This document shows positions 9,198-20,218 of a stretch of 60,445 nucleotides of DNA, piece by piece. Position numbers and translations under genes: made by a program. The DNA is taken from assembly GCF_000313135.1 (NCBI RefSeq), contig NW_004457732.1, positions 9,356-69,800 on the forward strand, given 5' to 3'. The stretch is from Acanthamoeba castellanii str. Neff. Its lineage: Eukaryota > Discosea > Longamoebia > Acanthamoebidae. Every line of letters starts with the position of its first letter. Within the stretch, counting starts at the first letter, position 1. The notes under the pieces were generated by a model that searched no databases, was not told where the DNA came from, and saw only the letters and a list, made by a program, of their open reading frames with translations.

Positions 9198-9768
9198 CAG
9201 CGGGGACTCAGCCGATGGGGCAAGGCGACAGTCGGCAGCCGTGGCCGTGTTCTGCGAAGGTCCGTGCCTGCGCAACGCAGACGGATAGCAGTACAAGTGC
9301 CCCGCCGCGTTCAAGAGCGCAGAGTACAACGTGGCGACGTGCTACGTCGAGGAGGGCCAGTGGGGAGCCCTGGCGCTCAACTTCACCTCCTTCGTGATCC
9401 ACCGCGACCTGCTCTCGGAGACCTACAGCCCCTACGTCTTCAACGACACCGGACGGCCCGCAGCCTGCAACACCGCCAGTCAAGTCGACACTGGGTCCAG
9501 TGCGAAGCTGGGCCTGGGCGGCTGCACAGACCACGTTTACTACCACCCGGCCGGCGGTGGTCCGTCCTATTACTCCCTCGCCATCCGCCCGGCAAACTGG
9601 ACAAACTGCGGAGGTGGAGGAGCACACGACAACGACGCGGACGACGACCGGTGGATGGTCTTTGGCATCGTTGCCATCGCGGTGGCCGGCGGAGTGATAC
9701 TTGTCGTTGGTGTGGCTGCCGCCGTTGCTTTTGTCGTGCTCCGCCGAGCGTCCTACTCCCAGTTGTAA
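9198..9768 (+). pseudogene. 3' part of a type I membrane-protein gene, truncated, with in-frame TAG
   Basis: One frame reads from the transposon border to a stop at 9766-9768. It gives a cysteine-containing outer region (VFCEGPCLRNADG, stop TAG at 9287-9289, QYKCPAAFKSAEYN, CYVEEGQWGALALNFTS), one membrane span (about 9655-9745, MVFGIVAIAVAGGVILVVG onward) and a short basic tail RRASYSQL. Codon use is host-like. No start codon or signal peptide is present because the reading runs straight into the element's right end. The missing 5' half is not found left of the element. Truncation plus the nonsense codon suggests a pseudogene, although a sequence error at the TAG is possible. Family unknown. 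Confidence 0.6.
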
Positions 9769-9962
9769 GCTGAAACGATGATCTGCCTTCCTTCTTCTTG
9801 TACTTTCTCAACATAACACTAAACCCACATGTGTGTGACGGTGAGCGCAGGTGGGCCTGGTGCGATGTCAGCGGGAAAAGCGTTTTATGGGTGTATAAAG
9901 CACAGGGTAAGCGTTGTAGAGAGGGGAGGCAGTGAGTGGTGCATAGAGGGAGGCACGACTGC

Positions 9963-12900
9963 TTACTCCTCGGCGCGGGCGGAGCCGGCCCTCACGGAGG
10001 CACCGCGGGCCGAGGCGCCGCGGGTGGAGCCACCACGCGAGGACGGGGTGCCGTCGATCTCGTCCTGGAGCTGGGCGATCTTGGCCTGGAGCTGCTTGTT
10101 CTTCTCGTGGAGGTCGCCGATCTCGTCCTCGAGGATCTGCTTGTCGGACTCGAGGGCCGAGTTGAACTTGGAGAGGGACTCGAGGGACTGACGCTCGCGG
10201 TCGAGGACGACCTTCTTGAGCTCGCGGTTGGCCTCGACGGACTTCTCCTTGGCGCGCTTCTCCGAGTCGAGGCGCGAGAGGGCGTCGTCGAGCTGGGCGC
10301 GGAGGTCGCGGACCTGACGCTCGGCGTCGCGGTTGCGCCTCTCGATGGAGTCACGGTCGGCCTTGAGCGACTCGTTCTCGCGCTGGTAGTTGGCCTTCTG
10401 GTCCTGGGCCTTCTGCTTGTCGCTGGTCTCCTTGGCGACACGCTTCTTGAGCTCCTCGATCTCGGCCAGCAGGCGGCGCGAGCTCGAGTCAGCGTGGGAC
10501 TTGGCGTCCTGCTCCTCCTCGAGCTGGATGCGGGCCTCGTCGAGGTCGGCCTTGAGCTTGCGGTTGTCCTTGACGAGCTTGTCGTTGTCGCGCGCGGCGT
10601 CGTCGGCCTCCTGGCGCAGCTCCTCGAGCTCGAGGTTGGCCTTGTCGAGGTTCTTCTCGGCGGCGGCGCGGGCCTCCTGGGCGGTGAGGAGCTCCTCCTC
10701 GAGGCGCTCGAGCTCGCCCTCGAGGCGCTTCACCTCCTCGGACGAGGCGCCGCCGGTCTTGGGCGCGTTCTCGAGCTCGGACTGGAGCTCGCTGATGCGG
10801 GTGTTGAGCTTGCGCCTCTGCTGGGCGCCCGAGTCGCGCTCGGCGTCGAGGTCGGCGGTGAGCTGGGCCACCTCGTCGAGGGCGTTCTTGCGCTCCTTCT
10901 CGAGGCGCGCGGCCGAGGCCTCGGCCTCCTCCAGGCGGCGCTTGGTCTCGTCGACCTGGGTCTTGAGGGTCTTGGCCTGGGCGGCGGCGGCGTTCTTCTG
11001 GCCGTCGAGGGCGGTGACCTGGTCCTCGAGCTCGGTGAGCTTGGCCTCGAGCGCCTTCTTCTGCTTGTCGACGTTGGCGCGCACGGTGCGCTCGTCCTCA
11101 AGCTGCTCGTCGAGGTCGCGGTTCTGGTCCTTGGCGGTCTTGAGCGACTTCTCGGCGGCCGAGAGCTTGCTCTTGAGCGAGTCGACCTCGGAGCGGGCGT
11201 CCTCGAGCTGCTGGCCGAGCTGCTTGGCCTTGGAGCTGGCGGCCTCCTTGCCGCTCTTCTCCTCCTCGAGCTGGGCGCGGGTCTGGGCGAGCTCCTCCTC
11301 GAGGCTCTTCTTGGTCTTCTCAAGCTGGAGCTTGGTGGCGGTGACGTCGTCGAGCTCGTTGCGCACGTCGTCGGCGCCGCGCTCGGTGTTCTTGAGCTTG
11401 GAGCGCAGGGTCTCGGAGATGTTCTCGGCGTCGGCCAGGGCGTCCTTGGTCTCGCGGAGCTCGCGCGACAGGTCCTCCTCCTTCTTCTTGAGCGAGTCGT
11501 GCGCGGCGGCCTCGTCCTCGTACTTGTCCTGCAACTCGTTGCGCTCGGACTCGACCTTGGTCTTGGCCTCCTGGAGGGCCTTGCGGTTGCGCTCCTCCTC
11601 CTCGAGCGAGGCCTTGAGCTCGGCCTTCTCGGCCTCGAGCTTGCGCTTCTGCTCCAGGATGTCGTTGGAGGCCGAGGTCTCCTCCTGCAGCTCCTCCTCG
11701 AGGCCGGCCACCTTCTTCTGCAGCAGCGCGTTGTCCTCCTCGAGATCGGCCTTCTCGCCCTCGAGATCGAGGATCTTGAGCTTGAGCGCGGCGAGGTCCT
11801 TCTCGAGCTTGTCGGCGTCCTCCTCGGCGAGCTGCTTCTCCTTGTCGAGCTTGGCGTTGGCGTCCTTGAGGGCGGCGAGCTCCTTCTCGAGGTCCTTGAC
11901 CTGCTTCTTGAGGTCGTCGATCTCCTTCTGGAAGTTGCGCTGCGAGATGAGCGGGCGGGCCTTGACGTAGAGCTGGTACCAGGCCCAGTTCTTGAGCTCG
12001 AGCCAGGCGCGGATGTTGCGCTGCAGGATCTTGGCCGACACGGTCTGCTCGCGCATCTTGTCGTACATGCGGCGGGCGAGGAAGGCGCGCGCGCCGGCCT
12101 GGATCGACACCACCATCTTGGAGATGGCCTGCTCGCGCAGCTCCTCGATGGCGGCCAGCTGGCCCGAGCGGAAGAAGATCTTGGTGACACCGAAGCGCAC
12201 CTCGTCCTTGTTGACCTTGGTGGGCTCCTTGGCGATCAGGTGCTCGATGAGGTCCTTAACGGCGTCCTTGGTCGACGGCGACGTGGGGGTCGCGCCGGGC
12301 TTAAGCAGGAAGTAGCGCTTGAGGAACTCGTCGTACTTCAGGCGGTTGGGCCAGCCCTTGCGCGCGATACGGATGCCCTCGAGCACACCGTTGCACTTGA
12401 GCTGGTCGAGCACGAGCTGGTCGCTCACCACTCCGGGCTTCTTGCCCAAGTTGGGGATGATGCAGCGGATGAAGTGCGGGGCCGTGGAGGAAAGCATGGA
12501 CATGAGGTGGGCCAGCTGCTCCTTGTACTGGAAGGCGACGGTGATGAACTGGGCACCACCCTTGCCGCGGCCGGTCGAGCGGTTGCGCGAGCCGCCGGCC
12601 GCGGCCTTCTCCTCCTCGGCGGGGGCGGCCTTGAACGAGGGCATGAGGTCCTCGTCGAAGAGGCCGGTGACGAAGCGCACGGAGCTCTTCTTGCACAGGT
12701 TGGAGAGATCGTCCTCGAGCGGGTCGCGGTTCTTCTCGAGCCAGGCCGACGTCTGGTACTCGACCTCGCCGGCGTAGTGGACGATCTTGAAGTTGTTGGC
12801 GTCGAAGCGCGGGCGACGGAAGTTGCGGTGGTTCTCGTGGGTCTGGAAGAGCTTCTTGGTGAACGAGGTGTCGTCGGCGTCGGGGAACACGGTCTGCTCG

Positions 12901-15010
12901 TCGAGGAGGGGCAGGATGCCCATGGGCTTCTTCTCGATGAGGTCGATGCAGTCCTGCGAGTCCATGCCGTAGTCGACGAAGGTCCAGTCGATCTTCTCGC
13001 GCTCGTACTCCTGCTGCTCGAGGGTGAACATGTGGTGGTTGAAGAACTGCTGCAGCTTCTCGTTGGTGTAGTTGATGCACAGCTGCTCGAACGAGTTGTG
13101 CTGGAAGATCTCGAAACCGGAGATGTCGAGCACGCCGATCCACAGCGCCGTCTTGTCCTTGTGCGACAGGATCCTGTTGATCTTCTGCACGATCCACAGG
13201 AACAGGCGGCCGAAGAGGGCCTTGCACAGGGCGTCACGCGAGGCCATGGCCTTGGGCTTGTTGAGCGCGCGGGTCACCCACTCGTTACCGGCCTTGATGC
13301 GCGGCGACAGGAGACCGGCCTTGAGCCCGGCGGCCGACACGCCCAGCAGCTCGGCGGCGATGTTAAGCTCCACCTCGTCCTTGAGGCCCGCCGTCTCCGA
13401 GTTGACGTCGATGAAGGGCAGGTTGCCCAGGTGCAGGATGGCCGAGATGGTCTGGAAGATGGCCAGGCGCTCCTCCTCGTTGATGTTGAGGATGTCGAAG
13501 GCCTTGAGCATGTGGTCGAACTCCTTGGCATCGTCCATGTCGTCGACGGTGTAGCACGCGTTCTGGTTGAGGAAGAAGTAGTCCTCGGGCTTGGTCAGCT
13601 TCAGCTTCTGCTTGAGCTCCTCGGGCATGGCCTTGGACAGGATCTGGTAGAAGATGTGGAAGTTACGCTCGCCGGCACCCTGGGCGGTCACGCGCGACTT
13701 CTCGAGCAGGTAGATGAACGTGTTGGCGCCCGTGATCTGACCGCCGGCGTTGAACTGCAGCTCGATGAACTTACCGAAACGCGACGAGTTGTTGTTCTTG
13801 GTCGTCTTGGCGTTACCGAAGGCCTCGAGGATCGGGTTGAACTCGAGCAGCTGCTGCTCCAGCAGACCGCCCTCAGCGCGACCGGCGATGGCCGTCAGGT
13901 ACTGGATGACCTTCTTCGTGTTCTCCGTCTTACCAGCTCCCGACTCACCACTGTGGGTTAAAAAAATATAACAAAAAATTCGTCAGTTACCATGCAACCA
14001 ATTTGAGCTCAATAATTCCTCGCATATTTGGGGAATTAAATGGATAATTATCGATCGGTGGTTGGGACAACGACTGAACGGGACAACGTGAGAGCGCTCT
14101 CACGTTGGCGGGGAGGGGTGGTCGTACGTGATGAGCATGGACTGGTTCTGCCTGGTGTTGAGCATGGCCCTGTAGGCAGCGTCGGAGATGGCGAAGATGT
14201 GAGGAGCCACCTTGTCCCTCTGGCGACCACGGTAGATGTCGATGATCTCCGGGGTGTACACGGGGAGCCTCTTGTAGGGGTTCACCACCACCAAGAACAG
14301 GCCAGAGTAGGTCTGAAGAAGAATCAAATCCAAAAATGTGAGCCAACATCGAAGGATGGAGATGTAGAGAAGGTGAACATACGTGGAAGAGGTCGGCATC
14401 GTAACGCTTCTTGAGGTTGTGGAGCACGGCGGGCTCGTTGAGGTAACCGAGCTCACCCATGTCCTCCACGCCATCGAACTTGGGCGGGTTGACACCGAGG
14501 AAGTTCTTCTCGTTCTTGGGCTGCGACTTCTCCTGTACATTCGAAGAAATCGATGTTCAGCACTTGCGCATTGAAAGGATCAACACTGAGTAGAGACTGA
14601 GTATTGAGACATGTAGTAAACATCGACTGAAAAGAGAAAGTGTAGAAAGATGAAGCGAGTAGCGCGTCGGTCAACGACAAATTTTGGGGGGCTTCATCTT
14701 CCGGAGGACCACGGATGCGAAGTGACGCACGAGTAGGAACGGAAGAGAACAACATCAAGGTGGTAGTAGTAGTAGTTGTAGAAGTGAAGAGAGATTTCCG
14801 TACCTCGCCGTTCTCGAGGCGGACGGTGAAGTTCTTGCCGTCGTCCTTGGTCACCTCGACGTGACAGAAGGCGCGGTCGGCGTCCTTGGTGGGCCACCAC
14901 GCGAGCGTCTTGTCGCTGGCGCTCACCTGGAAGCCGGTGTTCTTGTACTTGAGGTACTTGATGTAGTCGCTCTCGACCTCTCCTCCCTTCCTCCTGCGCT
15001 GGGCGGCCAT
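9963..15010 (-). CDS. Myosin II heavy chain
   Basis: Conventional two-headed myosin heavy chain: an actin-activated ATPase that forms bipolar filaments for cortical contraction and cytokinesis. Exons are 15010-14804, 14532-14383, 14312-14128 and 13950-9963, all GT-AG; their sum codes for exactly 1509 residues, the length known for Acanthamoeba myosin II. The head has an SH3-like N-terminus ([16 protein letters not shown]) and P-loop GESGAGK at residues 182-188; intron 3 splits the preceding Thr codon. Switch region LDISGFEIF and actin-binding-side motifs follow. Two IQ-type light-chain sites precede a long heptad coiled coil. The tail ends in a short non-helical piece with repeated RG(A/G)S units, the known site of regulatory serine phosphorylation. 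Codons almost all end in G or C, which leaves a long spurious open frame on the opposite strand. The name follows from family knowledge and near-identity to the protein I recall. Confidence 0.97.
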
Positions 15011-15668
15011 CTTCGCTGATGTGATGTACTAAAAGTGTAGTGGTTCAAAGTGTGTTGTTGAACCCCAGCGAGAGCGGTGGGTGAACTGTGTGGTAGTACA
15101 AGAAGGGTCCCTGGTGTGTGTCTCGCGGGGGAGTGTGATGAAGAAGAAGAAGCTCGAGCGACCTGTTCCTCTTCTTGGTGCTTGGGGGCGGTTGCTTCAG
15201 CCTCCGCTCGTGCAGCTCCGGCCCCAGCGCCGACCTCTGATTCGTGGACGCGAAAATTGGCGGTTCCTGTGTGTCGACTTTACGGACAGCTCTCTCGACA
15301 TGTTGTTCAAACCGGCCGCGTGTCGCATCGGTGAGACGATCGCAAAGTGTCGACAGTTGAAAGGTTCACCAGCTACCCAAGAGAAGGGGGGGTTGTCCCG
15401 GTGGTCGTGTGAGGGACTACGAAATGAAGGACCACAGCAAAAGCGCCAAGGGAAAAGCAAGAAGGAAGGAAAGGAACGACACAAAGCAGACGAAAGGTGC
15501 CGCGACCCAAACAACACTCTCTGCCTCGTGCGGCAATCTGCGGTGCCTTGAACGCTGTTCTTGCGCTACACGATCCCACGCACGTTTGTTCAAACCTCCA
15601 GATAAAATGAATAATAACTAATATATATGAGTCATATTTATAAGTTTAAACTGTTTTTCAACCTTGCG
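15011..15668. other. Region between myosin II and the homeodomain gene
   Basis: This should hold the myosin II 5' region (adjacent to 15010) and, near 15610-15668, the 3' end of the homeodomain gene. An AT-rich patch, TTATAAATATGACT on the minus strand, lies near 15620-15650. No convincing gene is present. Confidence 0.4.
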
Positions 15669-18119
15669 CTAAGGCCTTGCGTTGTGCGCAGGCGAAGGGG
15701 AACAGGTGAGGTTGGCCAGACAGCCGAGGAGGCGTCCCTGGGCAGCGAACATGACGAGTTGGTGTCGGCTGTCGACGTTGACGGTGGCCAGCTGCGCGGA
15801 CCTGAGCGTCGGCGGCGCACTACTGAGCTGGTCCAGCAGGAAGGCGACCGACTGACGAGCGCCCTCGGACGACGGCAGGAACTCGAGGACGGTGCCCGCC
15901 TGCTCGCTGGACTCAATAACGTTTTCGTAGGCTCGGTCGCCCCTGGGGTGCATGCTGGCAACGCTCATCTGAGCCGCGCATCGCTCCATCACCCTGCATT
16001 GAGTGCAAGGACGAGGTTGGTGAGCGCGATGGACCACGCACGCACACGACACGCGGGACGCATGACACACGACACAGGAGGGAACGTACGAAATGCAATT
16101 GCGATCGGAGGAGAGGCACACGAGGGGGATCGAGACCTGGCAGGAGTAGAGCCGAGGCAGCGCGCCACCGCTGCTGCTGCTGCTGTTGCTGGGCGCGGGC
16201 TCGGGGCCACTGCCGGCCGCGACCGGCACGATGCCCTGCCACACGATCTCGCCCTGCCATGCGCACACGGGCGACGACGTCTGCGTCGAGGGCGCGATCG
16301 AGTGGAGGGCCGTGAGGAAGTTGATCGTGTTGTTGAGCGACGAGATGAGCGTGTTCAGGTCCATCGGCGAGCCGCCGCCACCGCCCGTGGCGTGGGGCAG
16401 CTGCTGGTACGACGAGGGCGAGGCCGACCGAGACGCCGACGGCGACGAGAAGTTGGGCGGCACGTTGACGAGGTTGAGCGGACACGAAAGCGGCGACGAC
16501 GAGCGGCTCGACGAGGTGGTCCCCGGCTCGGCGAAGCTCGAGTGCATCAGGGAAAAGGCGGGGAGAGACGAGATGGGCGGCAGCAGCGGGATGTGGGCGG
16601 GCGAAGACGACGACGAGCGCGGGCGAGGCGGCGAGAGCGACGACAGCGGCGGCAGGATCGGCGGCGGGTGCTGGTGCTGGTGCTGACGCTGGGGGTAGTG
16701 TGGCGGAGCTGAGATGGGAGGCAGGGAAACGATGCGTGGGAGCGGGGTTGTCCCCAGCAGCGGGAAGTGGGCGTCGGCGACGATGGGCGTCGGCAGGAGT
16801 GCTGGATAGTGCGCCGCGCCACTGCCCCCGCCGGCGTGCTGCCCCGAAGAAGAGGGCACTTCACGCTTGGCCATGTACTTCTGCGCCGAAGACTCGAAGA
16901 ACTTGTCCTTGGCCCTCTTGTTCTGGAACCAGATCTGGACGCCGCGCGGTGTGAGGCCTGCAGAAGGGCGTCGTCGGCGGGATTCTAGGGATTAGAGAGC
17001 GAATCGAAAATTGGGGAGCGGGGTGCAGGGTGAGCGCACCTGTGGCGACGGAGATGGCCTGCCTCTTGGCCGTGTTGGGGAAGCGGGTGATGGCGTACTC
17101 GGTCTCCAGGATCTCCAGCTGCTGGGGCGTCTTCAGGCGTCGCTTGCTGAGCCTCTCCTTCTTCGCGTCCTCGTGCTTGGCAGAGCGCTTCTTGCCCCGC
17201 CGCGATGGCTTCTCCGACTCCACCTCCCGCACATCTTCGCCGTCCTCTCCTTCACTCCCCGAGACCTCCGAAGAATCCACGGGCTCTTTCTTCACCGGCG
17301 ACGGCAACAGCGACGGTCTGTTGGAGGAGAGCGCCTCGATCGCCGTCGCCGCGCTCAGCTCATCCTCGGCCTGGCTGCCACTCCTCCGTTTTTCGCCCCA
17401 CGGAGTGAATGCCGAAGTGGGAGACCGGATGGCCGGGCCTGCGGACGAAGGCAATGGAAGAACGGCAAGGCCGCCCGCGGGCGGGAGGGCCGACACGCAT
17501 CGAGGCGATATCCGCCCCTCGGCCGCGAGCTTGCCCTCCTCGGCCTCGACCAGCAGGCCGTGGAAGGGAAACAGGCCCCGGGGCGCGTCGTGGGCCACCG
17601 CGGGAGCTCCGGCCGATGCGTAATCGTGCTGGGTGGCAGCGGGGCTGCTTGGCGAGCTTCCGCTCTTGGCGATTCGCGATTTGCGCGTGCGCCGCGCAGC
17701 TCGGGAGTTGTCGTCAGCGCTGGCCCTCCTCTTGCGCTTGGCGGGTTCTGAAGGTGTGCTTGCGGTGGTGGTCGTGGTCGTGGTCGTGTTCGTGTTCATC
17801 GTTGAGGCGGGTCCCATGGTGGGGAAGAGCGGCCCGCCGTTGACGTCCCACAGCAGCCACTCAGCGATTCGGTCCAGCAAGTCCTGGCAGACTTTGTCGT
17901 TTTGCGCAGTCGGCGGCGCCAATCCACTGCGGCCGCACAGACCCGGTGATCGATCGCGAACGCCAAGTCAGAACCTTCAACATTGCAATGAACAGGGGAG
18001 TTGCAACGTGGTGGAGTGGTACCAGGAGAGGATGGAGTGAAGCACGTGTTGGGCGAACTGCATCTGCTGGAGGAGCTCGAGCAGCTGCTGTCGGTGAGCC
18101 CCATCTTTGCCGCTCATCA
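15669..18119 (-). CDS. Homeodomain transcription factor
   Basis: A homeodomain spans an intron: KKERLSKRRLKTPQQLEILE, then TEYAITRFPNTAKRQ up to about 17040, then GLTPRGVQIWFQNKRAKDKF from about 16960. The WFQNKRAK recognition helix is intact and the loop has normal (non-TALE) length. N-terminal to it lie a Gln/Leu-rich helix (QQLLELLQQMQFAQHVLHSI, about 18085-18025), an intron ending near 17930, a poly-Thr stretch and basic, Ser-rich sequence (PAKRKRRAS; SPVKKEPVDSS). The C-terminal half is Pro/Ser/His-rich and probably flexible. A short intron about 16140-15990 is likely, giving RCAAQMSVASMHPRGDRAYE and a stop at 15669-15671. The start is taken at the MM pair (18114-18119), but the frame stays open upstream and may join the KIX-like gene. 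Confidence 0.8.
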
Positions 18120-18224
18120 TCGGCGGTGTGCTCTCGGCGCGAGTCCTGGTCTTGGTGACAAGGGCGTCCAGCGGCGCTTGGTAGCTATGCAGGGTCTGGT
18201 GACGGGCACGACCAAAAGTGCCGT

Positions 18225-18909
18225 TTAGTGCGGGCCAATCTGAGGAGTGTTATTGATTGGTTTGGGACAAATAAAAAATTACCTGCAACCACAGGTCCTT
18301 GGGCACAGCTCGATCCCGGGGTGCCTGTTGGCTGACGGGGCGCGTGGCGACGGGCGCTGGCAGGATGAAGGCTATGGGCACCTTGTCCGGGCGCTTGGGG
18401 TTGGGTCGTCGGCCCAAGTTCTTCTTCTTTTGCGGTGGCTGTTGTGCCTCGTCTTCTGCAGTCACTACACAGTGCGCCAAACAGTTGCGTGGGAGTGGTT
18501 GCCCACGCGAACAAAACGAGGGAATGGGTGAGCCGCAGCCAGGTGGGCGACCGACCGTTCCCTGGTTTGTGGGCGATTGCATACCAGCGGCCGAACTGGG
18601 GGCGGTTGCGGGCAGGCCTGCCAGCTCGCTGGGTGGGGTAGAGGCCAGGGTGGCCAAACGGCGGGAGATGGTCTCGAAGTAGCGCGTCTCGTCTTGCGCG
18701 GCCTTGAAGGCCTCCTCCTCGATGGTTTGCGCCCACGCCCTTGCCTCTCCTGGAAACTGAACGAGCAGCCCCGCGCTGCAAAAAAGTTGGAAAAGATGGA
18801 TGTGGCAGTCAAAACCTGGCCCGGGGACATCGTTGCCCGGTGTGGCAGTTCCATCTAGAAGGTGGACGTACATACGCTCGCGCACCACCTGACGTCCCTG
18901 CTCATCCAT
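18225..18909 (-). CDS. KIX-domain-like protein (MED15-like)
   Basis: Starts MDEQGRQVVRER (ATG 18907-18909). After an intron (about 18873-18782) it continues AGLLVQFPGEARAWAQTIEE, then FKAAQDETRYFETISRRLAT. That spacing (acidic helix, A-x2-E, Y-x4-I-x2-RL) is typical of the KIX domain of Mediator subunit 15 and related coactivators, which bind activator peptides. A second intron (about 18585-18465) leads to a basic, Pro-rich part (QQPPQKKKNLGRRPNPKRPD) and VPKDLWLQ. With the nearest acceptor the protein ends IGPH at 18225. An acceptor at about 18199 (CACCAG) would instead join in frame to TLHSYQAPLDALVTKT and on into the homeodomain gene. Family call is by pattern only. Confidence 0.45.
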
Positions 18910-19019
18910 CGCCGCTGCTCCTTCTTCTTCTTCTTCTGATTTTGAATACCAGGTGACAGAGAGGCGTCAGGTGGAGGTGTATGCGCCCCACGCCCCACAC
19001 CAAATCGCCTGATGCGTAA

Positions 19020-19472
19020 GTGTGAATGAAAAGTGGGTCTTGTCTGGCGCCACCGAATGAACAGATCGGTACGCCAACACCACTCTTTTCAAATAAGCTT
19101 TCTCCGCCGCTTAGCCATTGGCCGAAATCGTGAAGCGGCGCATGGGTCCGGGCTTACCGCCGCAGCCCTCGTGACCCAAAGAAAGGTCAAAGAGGAATAC
19201 CAGTGCCCCCCCCCCCTCTCCGGTGCGGCATGCTTGGCAGAAGTTGGGCGGCCAGTAGAAGACGCCATCGATGCACAGGCGATGATGGGGGATGTGGATG
19301 TACCGGTGGCGTTATGTGGGCGCTTCCGCGCTGTGGATTGTTGTCGTAGCTGCTCGATGATCACGCGTACGTCGGTGGTGCCCAGGGCTGTTGGGCGCGG
19401 CGGTGACAGGGGAGTGCTCTTGCACTCACCGTCAGGCGACGCCGCCAAACTGCTTTGACCGCCGTCGGCCAT
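19020..19472 (-). other. Unresolved coding exons upstream of the KIX-like gene
   Basis: ATG at 19470-19472 opens MADGGQSSLAASPDG. A later piece reads TTDVRVIIEQLRQQ. In another frame YIHIPHHRLCIDGVFYWPPN and FCQACRTGE (about 19300-19215) look coding. A GT-AG intron (about 19157-19088) then joins EWCWRTDLFIRWRQTRPTFH. These pieces could be the 5' exons of the KIX-like gene or a separate small gene. I could not find one frame-consistent model. A CACACACA stretch lies just upstream (19486-19500). Confidence 0.3.
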
Positions 19473-20218
19473 CTTCTGCTGTGGTGTGTGTGTGTGTGTG
19501 GCGGTCTGCGGACCAAGTTTGTGCGTGTGTTTTCCGCTCGTAGGTTCTTCTTGTGCGCCGGCACTGGGAGTTGGATGAATAGGGCTAGCGGGCAATTGCT
19601 GCGGAGAGCTCCGGGTTCGTTTAAGACTGCATGAGGCAAGTGTAGGGTCCCTCGTACAGAAGCCCAACAATCTTACGCACCAATCGGCTCGAACACACAA
19701 GAAGAGAACGGCGCCCAGCCTCGCGCTTTCAACCAATCACCTCAGCTCGTCAGGTCGCGGTTGAACAACCAATATTAGGTTTAATCAGCCGCTGCTCCAC
19801 AGCTTGCGGCCACGTACGCGCAGGACTCAAAATGAAAACCAAGTGGGCCTCGCGCATTGGGCTGCCGATGAGGTGAGTTCCTTTCTCTCCGCAGAGATCG
19901 GGCACCTTGACGAAAAGGTGGTGGAAGCCTCGCCCTCTCGGCCTGCTACTCTTCCTCTCCACCGATCACTCCACGCAGGCTCCTTTCCTGTGGTTGCCGG
20001 TGAGGCGCCACGTAAAGGTATGCTTCGCGTGAGAGTGTCCGGCCGGGCCTGAAGTCCACAGAGACACGAAAATGCCTTGAGAAATTTGGTTGTAAAATAC
20101 ACGCGAAAAGAGATAGAGATGAAACGCAACACCCGACAAGATTGATGTGCCCGGCTAGCAAGGAGCTCTGCAAGTACTTGCCACGTACTACGCGCACCAT
20201 CCAGCAACACCGGCACCG
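19473..20218. other. Intergenic region, no confident gene
   Basis: Short frames exist on both strands (for example MKTKWASRIGLPMR from about 19832, plus) but none extends with consistent splicing. The promoter of the plus-strand gene at 20219 should lie here. Confidence 0.35.

Noticed and set aside
1459..9200. A 3-bp target-site duplication as in plant CACTA elements
   Set aside because: The flanking triplets are CCA and CAG and do not match; only the dinucleotide CA is shared, which could be chance.
1..9768. That the secreted-protein start (1-355) and the membrane-protein end (9198-9768) are halves of one gene split by the transposon
   Set aside because: They are on opposite strands, and the minus-strand gene continues past position 1. 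An inversion would be needed and nothing else supports it.
9936..13961. A very long plus-strand open frame rich in Leu, Val and Gly
   Set aside because: It is the exact antisense of the myosin II exon; codon bias of the real gene removes stop codons from the other strand. No domain is seen in it.
19804..20052. A small plus-strand gene starting MKTKWASRIGLPMR
   Set aside because: It needs an intron of about 22 bp, too short, and no consistent continuation was found.
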